A stretch of DNA of 64,000 nucleotides from Zingiber officinale (GCF_018446385.1 NC_055990.1:24061058-24125057), one strand, 5' to 3'. Positions 1 to 11,604 are shown, counted from the stretch's first letter. Numbers and translations: made by a program. Notes: generated by a model from the sequence alone, not told the origin.

Positions 1-390
1 GTTCGGCCTCCAACAGATTTTGAGTCTTTTTGAGCTCCTTCTGCAGCTCGGCATAGGATGGGCTTTGGGAAGGAGCGCCGCCCGAACTCCGTAGTCTTTT
101 GAGCTCCTCGTCCACCATGACGAGTCGATTGGGGACAACAATCTCCTCCACCCATCTTTGACAAAAGAAAAATTGTTAATAGCCGATCGGAAAGAAATGC
201 AGATAAAACACAAGAACCAAAGAGAGAAAGAAGGAAAACCTTACAAAGAAGAAGGAGGATCGACGAAGAACGCGGGATCACCGGAAAGGGAGAATCGAAG
301 TCGCCGGAGCACTGAAACGCCGAAGTTTCTGGGCACGCGAGAGCAGAAATGCGGCGAAGGCGGAGAAAGCGAAGGCTTTATAGGGTTGAG
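1..390 (-). pseudogene. Remnant of the antisense Transposase_28-type gene of the gypsy element
   Basis: Read on the minus strand, 1-157 matches the start of the coiled-coil exon of the gene at 32426-34607 (the segment beginning about 33942), including the pyrimidine-rich acceptor just outside it at about 158-175. A TATA-like sequence on the minus strand at about 377-385 matches the one at 32158-32167. Between leader and coiled-coil exon there is only about 140 bp that looks like leader plus intron, so the exons coding the conserved domain are missing. I infer an internal deletion derivative. The 3' part of the gene lies beyond the window edge. Apparent plus-strand frames here (158-730) are low-complexity shadows. 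Confidence 0.6.
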
Positions 391-765
391 CCCGAGCGGC
401 CTCCACCGTCAGATTCAGGTCGCGAGAACCGAAGCACGCATCGGGCCGTCCATTTCAAATCGCCTCGGTCTCGTCGCCTGCGACGCCGCCGCCGTACGAT
501 GACGCCAGCAATGCCACGTGGCATTTCACCACGGGAGAGCATTTAATAAGCGCCTTATCGAGGCACAGAGCGCGTGCTTTGCCTTAATGACGGAGATTGG
601 TGCGAATTCCGAGGAGATCCGAGGGATGGTGGCATTGACTGAGGCCGTAGTTAGCACCACATCGACTGAGCGGAGGATGGTTTCTTGGATGAGCCGCTCG
701 GCGAAACAATCGTCCAGTCAGTCAGACTAATCGCCTCCTTCGACTAGACTTGAAGGGGAGACAAG

Positions 766-1550
766 TGATCCGGCGGTAAGAACAGGGACCCTCCTCTGAG
801 GGAAGTCAACACCACGTGGAAGTCAAAGGGTCAAACGACCAACCGGAGAAGGGGAGACCGGTCGACCGAATGGGGTCCCACCGGAATCAAAAACAACCCG
901 AAGGGGAGTCAGGTCTCCGACGCTCATGGGGAACAGGGTCGCCGGGCCGATCGGGTAGCCCGCTCGGCCGAAGCAGAAAACAGCAATACTGTGAACAGTC
1001 AACAGAGCACCCGACCGGGAATCTCCCGAGCGGACCAGCATATACGACCGGCTGGACGCGAGGGAACTGCCGACCGGCCGGACGCTCGGCATGGGGTAAG
1101 AAGAGACAAAAGGACAGGGGAACATCTTCTGACAGCGGTTATGTTCAACGACCAGGCCATACACAGGATCTTATGACATAGGGTTCCGCTGTCCCATCAG
1201 GGATGTGCTCGGACTGTAGCAGTATGGTGTCAGGTAAGCTTTTCTGACAAGCCCATACTGAGGTATGGGCTGAGGACACGAATTCGCCTCGGTATGTGTG
1301 CGTGAGCCCCTTCACAGCTCTATATAAGGAGCCTCACACTTGGCCGGAGGTATGTATTCTCGAATATTGAGAGTCACTTCTTTGTTGTCCACTTGTCTGA
1401 CTTGAGCGTCGGAGGGTCGTCGCCGGGAACCCCTTCCCGGCCCGACTTTTTGCAGGTTCGCCGGAGGTCCGTACCACCGGTTGTAGATCCACGTCAGCAG
1501 TTCGAAGAGCGTCACGCGCCCCGCGTCCGTTGACTCAACGTTCGGACATG

Positions 1551-1554
<4 letters not shown>
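766..1554 (+). repeat. 3' LTR, Gyp-1 family
   Basis: 789 bp, starting TGATCC and ending TGATCA. A TATA box (CTATATAAGG, about 1319) is followed by the R/U5 block also found in the Gyp-1 LTRs (ACTTGAGCGTCGGAGGGTCG and the CCGGGAACCCCTTCCCGG palindrome). These features fix the plus-strand orientation. Confidence 0.85.

Positions 1555-1586
<32 letters not shown>
1555..1586. repeat. (TA)n microsatellite
   Basis: Sixteen uninterrupted TA repeats immediately after the LTR end. The element probably inserted into, or next to, a pre-existing TA tract. Confidence 0.95.
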
Positions 1587-1592
<6 letters not shown>

Positions 1593-2361
1593 TAGTATTA
1601 TTTAATCCTTTAATTATTGTATTACAATTTATTTAATGTAATTATATATAAACAGTAAACACGGTTAAAAAAAATTTAATACTTGTTCAACGTGAAAGTG
1701 TGAGGACCAAAAAAAATGCAAGGTTTCTTTTTTCCTTGCAGTGTTCGAGAGGGTAGAAATACTGTTCCACGTTTTTTTTATGACACAGTGTGTAGTTGTT
1801 GAAACAATGTTTTTTTTAATTTAATGGAAGACTGTTTCGTTATGAAACCGGATTGTTTCATTAAGCGATTAATTAAAAAACGTTAATCGAAACCAGAAAT
1901 AATTTTAATCTATTTTTATTATGAAACAGGACTGTTTCACTAAGCGATTAATTAAAAAACGTTAATCGAAACCAGAAATAATTTTAATCGATTAAAAATA
2001 AATATAATTGATTGATAATTAATATAGTCATGAGTTTAAGGTTATTAATCATATAATTTTAATTATTTGTTTCAAAATTTTAGACTTACAATTGATTATT
2101 CAATCAAAATAATCGATTGAACCATTATAATTTTACTTAAAATTAGATTAAATAATAATAATTTTTTCTTCATGTTTTGTAAAAACATAAAAAAAAACTC
2201 AAAAAATAAGTCTATATTAAATTATCTGTTACATGATTTTTTACGATCAAGAATTGTATTATTAGAAAATTTTAATATAGTATATAAATAATAAATCGAT
2301 GAAAACTTAAATTTTATTATCAATGAAAATGATGAAACAGAAACTTGGTTTGGATACCAAT
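1587..2361. other. AT-rich intergenic DNA with a 79-bp tandem duplication
   Basis: No credible coding frame. Two near-identical 79-bp copies (1841-1919 and 1920-1998) differ at a few positions. Confidence 0.8.
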
Positions 2362-2880
2362 TGATAGATCACGAATTTTCTCCTAGCTGCATGAATTCTA
2401 GGAACGAAATAAGAATTTGAATCGAGAAAATACAAGATATGATCTAGTTTCATCTATAAATTTGGCATAATAATTAAATACGAAATATTATAATTACGAA
2501 TAACTTAAATGCAACGAAATTACCATTATTGTTCATGTAGAGCTCGTCGATCCGATAATCTTGCGGAAGAAGAAGAATGAGAAGAAGATTAGTTTTCCGG
2601 AGGAGTTATGGTTGATGGCGCCGAATTTTCTTCAGGAATGAAGAGACGTCTCAAAAGATGCCCTAATCTCTGGGGATAAACTCATTATATAATGCACATC
2701 CATCGTCAGCTCATAGATGATATAAGAGATGTGGTTAATGAATTCTACACATATGAGACCCATTTTAATTCAATAACCCAAAAATCTAATAATTTTAAAT
2801 TAGACCACTTAAATGGGTTCAATTCGTATTAGCATATACAAATTACAATTAAGCTCACGTAATAAAGATAAAATCCAACA
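2362..2880 (-). mobile_element. 5' LTR remnant of a copia-like element
   Basis: On the minus strand this block starts TGTTGGATTT and ends GATCTATCA. It is followed at once (plus 2348-2361) by a sequence matching the start of a tRNA-Met primer site (TTGGTATCCA, close to the usual TTGGTATCAGA). That makes it a 5' LTR in minus orientation whose internal region is lost within about 40 bp. Orientation and boundaries rest on the primer site and the TG/CA ends only; no target duplication was found. Confidence 0.5.
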
Positions 2881-2904
2881 GAATGAAAATAGTCAGCTCT
2901 TCTT

Positions 2905-3014
2905 CTAATGATTTCACTAAGTAACTCATTATATCATCAACAAAATCTCCCCATAGTTTCTAATGATTTCACTAAGTAACTCATTATATCATCAACAAAA
3001 TCTCCCCATAGTGT
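2905..3014. repeat. 55-bp tandem duplication
   Basis: Two essentially identical 55-bp copies (2905-2959, 2960-3014), each ending in AAATCTCCCCATAG, a reversed polypurine-tract-like sequence. They lie just outside the LTR remnant. Confidence 0.85.
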
Positions 3015-5330
3015 ACATGACAATCGATTATTCCTAAAAAATTTGTATGATCAAACAATTTTTAGGAAGTAGAACACGAAGAAAATTATGCGTCTTGATT
3101 TTACTTAATGTTTCAACTACAATATTGATTAGTTTTGTAAATCTGCCATCAATCTCTTTATTTTAGGGGTAGTCGGGCAACAACTTTGCCTATAAGATCT
3201 TATGAGGGAACAGATTATATTATAGTAGTTATAAATTAAAAATTAATCCGAAAGAATTGTCTAAATAATAATAATAATAACTTACTAAAAGAATTGTTTT
3301 GTCAACCATGTCTTCACTTTTCAATTGATCAAAGGGCTTGAATTCATAGATAAACGAATAAACGATGGAAACATGTCATCATATATTTTGCATACTTGAG
3401 TTTTCTAGACAAAGTTGATTTTGAATTTGTTAGTCGTTGTTTTCAATTTCATGGAATTTTCTGCTACTATCACATCTTTGATAGCATAAAGATGCCCTTC
3501 TTTTAATTTTGGCTTAGCTCTTTAGAATTTGCGTTTGGATAGTGACATGAATCCGTGAACCCTAAACAAAAAGTATAAAGTATTTTAAAGAATGACATTG
3601 TAGAAAATATAGTAAACAACTTGTTTAGAGAAACATATTATAAAATAAATAGGTACATCTCAATCATGGAAATATATCTTACTATTTTATTAAAATATCA
3701 TCTTTTTTAAATGTAGGTAGCTCGTAGCATCGAACCAACTGCAGTTGAAGTGCCCAAAACATCTTCTCTTAGGTATGTTGAATCAAACTGAAAACTGGGT
3801 GAAATTGTTTATCTCACACTATAAAAATAAACAACTTTATCGATAGAAATTTTTGTTAGGGTTTCGTTTTTGAAGGTGTTCAGTGACGGAATTACAACGA
3901 AAATTAATCTATCAGGATATAATTCGTTGAGAGATATTTTACTGACGGAATTCTGATTTCTATATCCAAATATCACCGACAGAATTATGATCGATTGGTA
4001 TGCTAATGTTGGTTCTGAATAATCCTATGTATCTTCATAATTTCATTTTTAAAAGCCGGAGAAAAGAGACAGAGATATATGGATCTTTTAAAATGAAGAC
4101 ATAATGATTTATCTATAGGTAGAATTGAGGCATTGTCATTGATTAGATTTTGGGTGGCGTGATGGTTAAGACATAGGGTGTTATCATATGAGGTATATAT
4201 ATATATATATATACTAGTGATCGTGCACACGTGTTGCATGTAAACATCTCTAACGACTAAAAAAAAAAATCCAATGTTCATTCAGAAACTCCTCTCGAAA
4301 GTGCAACATACATTGAAACCACATTGACTCTTTATAATGAAATTATATTAATTAAAACATTGTAGTATTAAAATACTAAAGTAGAGTCATTAGGGTAAAA
4401 TAACTGCCTTTTGAAAATCTAAATTATTTGGGTCTTTTAAAATCCGAATTGTTTGGATTTTCGAGTATCACCCTTATGTTCAGAACTAAGAATACCCTTA
4501 TGTTCAGAACTAAGAATTAATTATTTGTGTAAGATTTGTCAAACAAGGGTGACACTAGAGAATCCCAGCAACAAACTACTGTAACGGGCTTCTCTATGCA
4601 AAAAATTAATTTAATTTAATATTATACTTATCTTAGTAAAATAAACTACGAAAAGTATATTTTTTAACATGACCTAAAATATTTATAGAAACTTCTTTGA
4701 TCCTAGTTTTGTCAATTCTAAGATGTGGGATTAAAGAGAACTATATATATATTTTTATATAAAACAATCAGATGAAATTAATAATGAGAAAAATTCATAA
4801 TAATACGCCGAAGCTGAGTCTCGAACTCTAGATCAATGATTGTTTCGCACGTGGAAATACTAATAAACCTTGGAAATATTTTTAAAGTAAATAGAAAAAG
4901 GACAATAACGTAAATTCATTTTAGGCTTCACTTAGTTAGTAATGGGGGGAGATTTTTAATAAAATAGTAAGATATATATAATTTAGGTAGAATGTTTGGT
5001 AGTTACTTTTTTAAGAAAAATTTTCTGTTTTATTTGTAGAATACTAATAAACTTCCTATTAAATGTGATTTGGAATTCATTTTAAATTGTAAAATATTTA
5101 GAATACTAACAGACATCCCATTAATTAATTTGATTGTAATTGAAATTGTAAAAACATTTTAATCGAGAGAAATTCAAAATTAATTAACCTTTTAAAATGA
5201 AGATTTGACATCTTAAAATGAAACATAATAATGATTTATCAATAGGTAGAATTTGAGGCAATTTCTTATGGTTGGGCTTTCTATTTATGGATACGCGCCT
5301 TATTTAGGCAATTATTAAACTATTTATTAA
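3015..5330. other. AT-rich intergenic region, no gene seen
   Basis: No reading frame with recognisable protein features on either strand. Visible: a (TA)10 tract at 4194-4213 and a short tandem duplication around 4468-4520 (CCCTTATGTTCAGAACTAAG, two copies). A segment at about 4975-5040 resembles the promoter-distal part of the CXE repeat unit near 11357-11420, so the left edge of the array region has old similarity upstream of the first gene. Confidence 0.7.
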
Positions 5331-5420
5331 AATTAACATTTGGAAATCCCAAAATAAACAACTATATATATTTAACGTATAAACCTCCAACATAACAAAA
5401 CAGACTACTTTTGTCTCCCC

Positions 5421-5427
5421 TATAAAT
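5421..5427 (+). promoter_or_regulatory. TATA box of CXE copy 1
   Basis: TATAAATA lies 31 bp upstream of the first ATG (5452). A plant TATA box places transcription start about 30-35 bp downstream, i.e. on or next to that ATG. This favours translation from the next in-frame ATG at 5563. The promoter is related to, but clearly diverged from, that of the other three copies. Confidence 0.6.
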
Positions 5428-5562
5428 ATATATAACTCCTTGGCCTCACTCATGTTCTTGCCCCACCCGCAGCTTATATCCTTAATGCAAATGTGGTCGG
5501 CACGAGCAGCTGGAATTCTTCTCTATATAATGATTCTATCTTTGCTTTCGGGAATAAGTGGA

Positions 5563-6620
5563 ATGGCATCGGACAACAACCCTGTGATCTATGACTACTC
5601 TCCTTACTTTCTCGTCTACAAAGACGGCTCTGTCAAGCGGCTCAAGGCGGAGGAGCAAACGCCGCCCGGCCTTGACCCCCTCACTAACGTCGACTCCAAG
5701 GATATCCGCATTTCCGCCGATGTCTCCGCCCGCATCTATCTTCCTCCTATCAATATCAACTCTACTAGCACAAAGCTCTCCCTCATCCTCTACTTTCGCG
5801 GCGGCGGCTTTTGCATATTCTCCTCTGCCTCCCCCATCGTCCACCGCCATCTCAATGGCCTCGCGGCCGTGTCCTCTTCTATCATCCTCTCCGTCGACTA
5901 CCGTCGCGCACCGGAACACCATATCCCTGTGCAATATGATGATTGTTGGGCTGCTCTCGAATGGGTCGCATCCCATCGCAGCGACGTCGGTGAGAAAAAT
6001 GATATAATAATTAACATAGAAATTAAAATAATATATTTTTTTAATAATTTGGCACATATATAATATTCCTGCATGTGTACGTAGAACCGTGGCTCCTCGA
6101 TCATGCTGACTATGACAGAGTCTACTTAGCCGGCGACAGTGCCGGCGGCAACATCGTGCACAACCTGGCTATGCGAGTTGGGTCTCAAGGGATGATCTCC
6201 AGTTATAGCTTGAAGCTAGCAGGGACGATACTGCTAGATCCTTACTTCTGGGGGAAAAATCTGACAGCCTCAGAGAAAGCAGCCGATCCAGTATTAAGGA
6301 AGAAGTTGGACCAACTGTGGGGAATGATTTGCCCAGAGTCGACGGCCGGGAATGACGACCCGCGCGTGAATCCCTTGGCGGTGGGAGCGCCGAGTTTGGC
6401 AGATCTAGGGTGCACGCGCATGCTGCTGTGCACGTCGGAGAAGGACGCGATGAGGGATCGGGCGCTGATGTACTATGAGGCGTTGACGAAGAGTAGTGGG
6501 TGGCGCGGGACGGCTGAGTTGTATGAGGCGGCAGGGGAGGATCATGAATACTATCTGAACCATCCAGACAGCAACAGCACTGCTATGCTCCGTGCCAGAA
6601 TCGCAGCCTTCTTGACTTGA
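5563..6620 (+). CDS. Carboxylesterase (CXE family, alpha/beta-hydrolase fold-3), copy 1, two exons
   Basis: Exons 5563-5989 and 6085-6620, with a 95-bp GT-AG intron (donor G|GTGAG, acceptor ACGTAG) splitting one codon after its first base. Product 320 aa, the usual CXE length. Seen: an N-terminus MASDNNPVIYDYSPYFLVYKDG typical of plant CXEs; oxyanion-hole motif as RGGGF at 79-83, where the family has HGGG; DYRRAPEH at 112-119; nucleophile motif GDSAG with Ser161; Asp263 in SEKDAMRDR; His296 in GEDHEYYL. Family knowledge: soluble esterases related to GID1 and hydroxyisoflavanone dehydratase; the substrate cannot be read from sequence. Start: ATG 5452 would add 37 residues including a hydrophobic stretch, but it sits at the expected transcription start. 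Odd: His79 is Arg (CGC), so activity is uncertain. Confidence 0.85.
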
Positions 6621-6772
6621 AGTTGTTGAATCAATATGTACTCTAGTCTAGCAAGCATACTACGATAATAAAAATAAATGTCAACTCATGCTAGGCTAGG
6701 AGTGACTTTTGTATACCTTTTCTATTGGACATTAATTCTGAAAAAAATTATAATATATAAGAACTATAGAAA

Positions 6773-7722
6773 GTTAGTGCACAAGTGAAAATACAACTAA
6801 CTAATGAAAATAATAAAGAAAGAATACCAAATCGCTAACAAGTTTGATGTAACGTGGTTCTGAGATTGCATGCTCCTACTCCACGACGTGTCCTTAAGGT
6901 GAACGAACCCTTGATCCTTCGATGGATCAATCCCCGACAATCTCCGGCTAAAGCTTTCTCCTTCTCGGTGGAGCGAACCTCTCATAAAGGATCTTTTCCT
7001 CTTTACAATGATGAAGTTTAGGTTTGGGAGGAAGAGAGTAGACTTGGAAGCTTTGGGCAAAGACAAGGAGTTATTCAATAAGCATGAGTGACCTCCTTCA
7101 AGCCCCAAAGCTTCCCTTAAATAAGAGGAGAGAGTTGATCATCATATCAACTTATCTCGGCACCAGTCGACTGGCAAAATCATCAGTTGACTGGTGCTAC
7201 CGTTGGAGGTAGCCAAAGGCTACTTCACAACACCAACGGTTTACCAAAGGTCATTTACCAGTCGACTGGTAAAACTACCAGTCGATTGGTAGCTGCTTTC
7301 TATTCGCTCCCAGTCAACTGCACCAGTCGATTGGTCCATACACACTCACACTCATCCTCTCCGAAGTCGCCTTGAAGCCCTCTTCCTTTGGCCTTCGCCC
7401 CTCAGATCCACCCGAGCCCGCGACTCCTCTCCGTGCCATCCTTCACGTTGCCTTGAAGTTCGCTTCCCTTGGCTCCACTCCGTTGCTCCTCGTCCGACGA
7501 TCCCTCGGATGTCTTCCACATCATCCTTCACCGACTCAAGGATCCGAGCCCTAGGATGTGCTTCCCAAGCTTAGCTGCACCAAGCTCCTCATGTGTGTTT
7601 CACCAAGTCTTGCAAGACTCAAATACACATATCAAACACATACGAAAGCCTAACTTAAACTCTTTGACACACACATCAAAACCATGATCGTACCGATCAA
7701 AGTTGGGTCGATTGCACCAACA
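6773..7722 (-). mobile_element. Truncated copia LTR (Cop-Z) in the 3' flank of CXE copy 1
   Basis: The block ends ACCAACA and is followed by a reversed polypurine-like run (ATATCTCCCACC). Its left part parallels the Cop-B LTR (GTGCACAAGTGAAAATACAA against the Cop-B GTGCGCAAGCGGAAATACAA, then TGATGTAACGTGGTTC), but the outermost U5 end is missing. It contains several CCAGTCGACTGG-type palindromes between 7160 and 7340. It is copied with the tandem unit. Confidence 0.65.
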
Positions 7723-7944
7723 ACAATATCTCCCACCATCCTTAGAGACTTCCTAGGTCTGTGACCCTCAGCTGTTCCTTTTGTATGTTACCCTCCTAGG
7801 GATTTACCATTTGGTAATCCCTACTCCCACATCACTTTGGATACTATATATTCATAATTTTTTAGAGGTGAGAGGGTATCGACAATCACCCAGTTTAGGT
7901 TAGTCACACTTAGTGTTCAACATTATATTCTCTATAGGGTCCTA

Positions 7945-8265
7945 GTGAAGTGCATCTTGCCACTTACCACTAGAGAAGTTGCTATGATGCAACATTTTCA
8001 CTCCTTCCTCCTATATGCATTCTGTCAAAAGCTAGATATAGATATTAGCCTTCACATGCTTCGTACCATTATCTACTCAATTAATATCTGCACTAGCAGA
8101 CGGGTCCGCATGCCCTACTTCCACATTCTGACCATCTACTTACACTCATTAGGTATTGATGTCACCATAGGTAATGTCACTCCTCTAAATGTGTTCTGCA
8201 TGATAGGTGCTAGGAGTCTGTCTTTAGTCTTTATATATATAGATGATCAGGGTGTCGTGTCATAA
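7945..8265 (+). pseudogene. Small ORF, possible fragment of a plant transposon-protein domain
   Basis: A 106-codon frame follows the truncated LTR and is conserved in all three units (for example I/V and K/R changes). Its pattern, REVAMMQHFHSFLLYAFCQK followed by MLRTIIYS and RVRMPYFHILTIYL, recalls the putative plant transposon protein domain (Transposase_32 type) found in plant LTR elements. This is recognition by eye and is weak. Downstream the same frame is broken by stops (a proline/serine-rich stretch to about 8470), so I treat it as a relic. Conservation between units reflects recent copying, not selection. Confidence 0.35.
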
Positions 8266-8798
8266 AGGGGGCCCAACATCAGCTAGACCAGAATTAGCCT
8301 GCCCAGCATCCCCTTGTCCCTGAGGAGCAGCCTCAGGATGATCCAAAGGAAGATTTGTTGCTTGAGTATCTATCGGTACCTCCACCTCCAGTCGGTCCTA
8401 CTCTTCCGGAAAGAGTCACCTACCTAGAGGCATCTGTGACTAGCTTACGACAAGAGGGACATAATCTTTGAGAGGAGACGAGGACTAGCCATCGGGAGAG
8501 GTAGGCTCGACAACACCAAATTCTAGAGATACTCCAATAATGGAGTCCATCCCATCGTTCGTCATCCTCCTCTCAATAAACATTTTGAGTTGTATTTCTA
8601 CTACTATTTTATGTTCATAGTTTTTTATTCGTACTACATTACTTGTAATTATGCACTGCTAGTTTGACTCTTATTTTGCTATTTCCTTTCCATTTTATTC
8701 TTATTGTTTAGTTTTTGCTTCTGATGAATGTCGAAGGGGGGATGGAGGGATTAGATAGAAAAATAAACTAACTCAACATTTCTTTTGTATATATATAT

Positions 8799-8933
8799 GT
8801 ACTCTAGCTAGCATACCATGATAATAAAAATAAATGTCAACTCATGCTAGGCTAGGAGTGACTTTTGTATACCTTTTCTATTCGACATTAATTCTGAATA
8901 AAATTATAATATATAAGAACTCTAAAAAGTTAA
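8799..8933 (+). repeat. Second copy of the CXE 3' flank in unit 1
   Basis: Closely matches 6637-6774, just downstream of the CXE stop codon (shared landmarks: TGTACTCTAG, ATAATAAAAATAAATG, CTCATGCTAGGCTAGGAG). It continues into unrelated sequence at about 8934. The two copies flank the 2-kb Cop-Z segment as direct repeats. Confidence 0.85.
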
Positions 8934-8939
8934 ATAAAA

Positions 8940-10459
8940 TATACTATATTTATTGAAGTAAAATATTATATCACGTCCTCCGAGGTTTAATGTGGTCGCC
9001 CCACGATAATATATGAAACGAGATGTAACGAGCAGATTCGGGAGATCATATGTCCATTAAAATTAAAGTGATATAATGATTAAAATCAAGGTGACGTGAC
9101 GGTCAAAGTCAAGAGGAGAGAAAATTCCGTATTTTGCTTCGTTATTCGCCTAACATTAAGGCTCTCAGCGCAAGCCCAATTCGATTATAGGTTGTTCGGA
9201 AGAGACTCGACCGGTCAAGCATAGGAGGTTCGGTGTCTTATTCTTAAAATAGGAAATTGACATGTCTAGTCATCCAATTGCTGACTAAGTTTAAGGATGT
9301 TCGACCAACCTCATATTCGATTGACCTTAGGTCTAGTCGAGGTAAAGGTCAGACTGCTCGCTTTACGCGAACCTCTTTGTGCACACTCGATCGGACGTAT
9401 TACAGGTTAACACTAAGGGTCCCACACAGTGTAGAAGGTCTCCAGGCGTATTTGACCGATGTTATGGCCGGACAGACCCAAAACAACTCCAATGTACACT
9501 TCTCTTATGCACACAAGTGTAAATCCAGTCAGAATGCCAAATCTCTTATTTACTTTACCTACACATTATAATACTGATGATCGACTTAAAGTACCGATCG
9601 AATCGCTCAAAATAGGGCTCCATTTCTCTGGACGACCTATTACATGCCCGACCAAGTATAAGGCCGGTCGAGCCTAAGGCACTGGGCTTTATATTACTTC
9701 CTAAATGGATTTCCAACACGCCCAATGCGTTACATTATTTTCCAAACAGATTTCTAATAGCATTCAGTGCATAACAAAGCGTACATAACAAAACAGTTTA
9801 ATGTGAAGACAGACATAATGTGAGAACAGACACAAAAATAGTCAGCCTTATAGGTCGACCGGGATATACTCAGCCGACAACATGAGCAGAGAATCCTAAC
9901 AACTGTCAGAATAACAACCACGTGTCAGAGAATATTCTTCTAGAACCTTCTTCGAGGATTATCTTGTTCCTCATCAGCTAACCACTTATAACAAGATATT
10001 CCTTTAACTGCACTATCAATGACATAAACTATAAAAGACAAAAGAAGTACACAAGTGGGTAAAGGAAAGATTCCTCAGACAATTATTGCACAGGTGGTAT
10101 ACTTTCTATCACCTGACAACCTATGATATTCTAGGCCATGATTACAGAGGTTATGATAGATGATATATAAAGGGGGTCTTCTCCGTTGGTAAGGAAGGTT
10201 CTTGGAACATCTAAAGCTTACTCTTGCACGCACGTTCTATATTGTTCTTTATTCACCAGTCCGAAATTGTACTGACTTGAGTGTCGGAGGACCTTTAACT
10301 AGGATTCTCTCTTGGTTTCTGGGTGTTAACGTTTGTTGGCTCATTTGAGTGTACGCAGGATCGAAGAAAAGCTTCATCTTGGAGTAAAAGGTCTTCTACC
10401 GGTCAACAACCAAACCACTGTGCCCGGCGCCCCATCTTTGCAGCTTTCAGACAGGATTA
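8940..10459 (+). mobile_element. Gypsy-type LTR (5' LTR of a truncated element), unit 1
   Basis: The right end is placed at GGATTA, just before a primer-site-like TTTGGCAGTTTGTGTG, parallel to the ATTTGGCGCCGTCTGTG that follows the Gyp-1 5' LTR. A TATA box (GATATATAAAGG, about 10163) and the block GACTTGAGTGTCGGAGGACC are shared in style with Gyp-1 LTRs. The left boundary is not resolved. Frames such as 9257-9571 lie inside this LTR and show no protein features. Confidence 0.6.
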
Positions 10460-10505
10460 AATTTGGCAGTTTGTGTGAACTTTCACCTGCATCTGAAGAT
10501 CAGAG

Positions 10506-11357
10506 ATGGAAGAAGCTGGATGACTCACCACAGTCATCTTAACACAAGAAGATCTAGAGATGCTCATTAATGACCGAGCACAAAAATTAGCGCAGCAACA
10601 ACAAGCAACTACTGGTGGCATGCTACCGCTGCCCAATCCTGTAGCATCGACAACAATCCATCAAAGGGAAAGAGGAACTTGGGAGGAAGGCCCCGCCCAT
10701 TTATCTCTCGCGCCTCATTCCCCAATCCCGTGCCTCATTCCCCGATTCTGCATCATCGATCGCTCTCCCGCTCGCCGCTTGAGTACATGGGCCAAGAAGG
10801 GATACACCAAGAATCTTCTGGAGGAACACCTGTCCAGGATGGACACAAGGGAAAGGCCACTGCAACTTGCAACTCTCCCGAAGAAATTAACACCTCATTC
10901 TCGCAGAAGGTGCTAGAGGACAAGTTGCCAAAACACTATCAGCCTCTAGCAATAGGGGAATACTCAGGGTCAACTGATCCTAAGATCACCTGCTCAAATA
11001 TGAGAATGACGCTCTTCTTCATTAGTATACGGATGGTGTAAAGTGTCGAGTGTTCCTCACCACATTCAGCAGCTCAGCGCAAAGATGGTTTAAGCAACTG
11101 CCGACTAAATCCATTGGCAGTTTTGAGGATTTACATAAGACTTTCCTTTATCACTTCGATAGTAGTCAGTACTACCAAAAGACCCTCCTGAGCCTTTTCT
11201 CACTTTAACAAGGGTCCAAGAAAACACTCAGAGCTTATATCAAAAAATTCAATCTAGTTATTATAGATGTCCCTATAGCCACTACTGAGATTTTGGTGAT
11301 TGCCTTTTTCCAAGGACTCGCCGATAATGACTTCTTTCACTCTTTTTCTATTTATTG
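10506..11357 (+). pseudogene. Ty3/gypsy gag fragment, unit 1
   Basis: Follows the gypsy LTR in the expected order. Recognisable Retrotrans_gag landmarks: YSGSTDP near 10965, then KCRVFLTTFSSSAQRWFK, SFEDLHKTFLYHF and LRAYIKKFN, ending in GLADNDFFHS near 11340. The frame has an early stop at codon 6, at least two frameshifts (near 10680 and 11000) and a stop near 11205. It is cut off at about 11357, where the promoter-side sequence of the next CXE gene begins. No zinc knuckle, protease or pol follows. Confidence 0.75.
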
Positions 11358-11597
11358 ATAAGCTATTTAGGCAGGAAGTTTAGTAGTTACTTTATTTAGA
11401 AAATTTTTCAGTTTATATATATAAATTTGAATATGATACAACTGAACAAGTGCAAAATTCAATTTCCTCCCATCTTTAGCTAATGAAATACCAAAATAAC
11501 TAATATTTATTAAAATTAGCATTTGAAAACCCAAAAATAAACAACTATGTATATTTAACATATAAATCTCCAACAAAACTCATACTTTTCTCTCCCC

Positions 11598-11604
11598 AAT
11601 AAAT
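11598..11604 (+). promoter_or_regulatory. Mutated TATA box of CXE copy 2
   Basis: The position holding CTATAAATTAAAT in copies 3 and 4 reads CAATAAATTAAAT here: one T-to-A change removes the TATA core. The rest of the proximal promoter matches copies 3 and 4. Confidence 0.6.

Larger units (their letters stand above)
1..1554 (+). mobile_element. 3' end of a Tat-like Ty3/gypsy element (Gyp-1 family), cut by the window edge
   Basis: Seen: a polypurine tract (751-765) directly precedes an LTR that starts TGATCC and ends TGATCA. The same PPT and LTR start occur, on the other strand, at the 3' LTR of the element at 30922-38316. Upstream of the PPT lies the element's 3' internal region, which holds a damaged antisense gene. 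No gag or pol is visible, but most of the element lies outside the window. No target duplication can be tested because the left end is absent. Confidence 0.8.

Noticed and set aside
4003-4281. 92-codon minus-strand frame in intergenic DNA
   Set aside because: AT-rich, includes a TA microsatellite translated as Tyr/Ile repeats; no domain or splice context.
5591-6007. 138-codon plus-strand Ser/Pro-rich frame inside CXE exon 1
   Set aside because: Out-of-frame shadow of the CXE exon, with no independent features.
5536-6057. 173-codon minus-strand frame opposite CXE copy 1 (repeated in copies 2-4)
   Set aside because: It is the complement of exon 1 and intron of a well-supported gene, and its composition reflects the GC-rich codon use of the sense strand.
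6797-7108. 103-codon minus-strand frame in the CXE 3' flank (three copies)
   Set aside because: Lies within the Cop-Z LTR; composition is typical of LTR sequence rather than protein.
9257-9571. 104-codon frame conserved in three units
   Set aside because: Lies inside a gypsy LTR; conservation is due to recent tandem copying.
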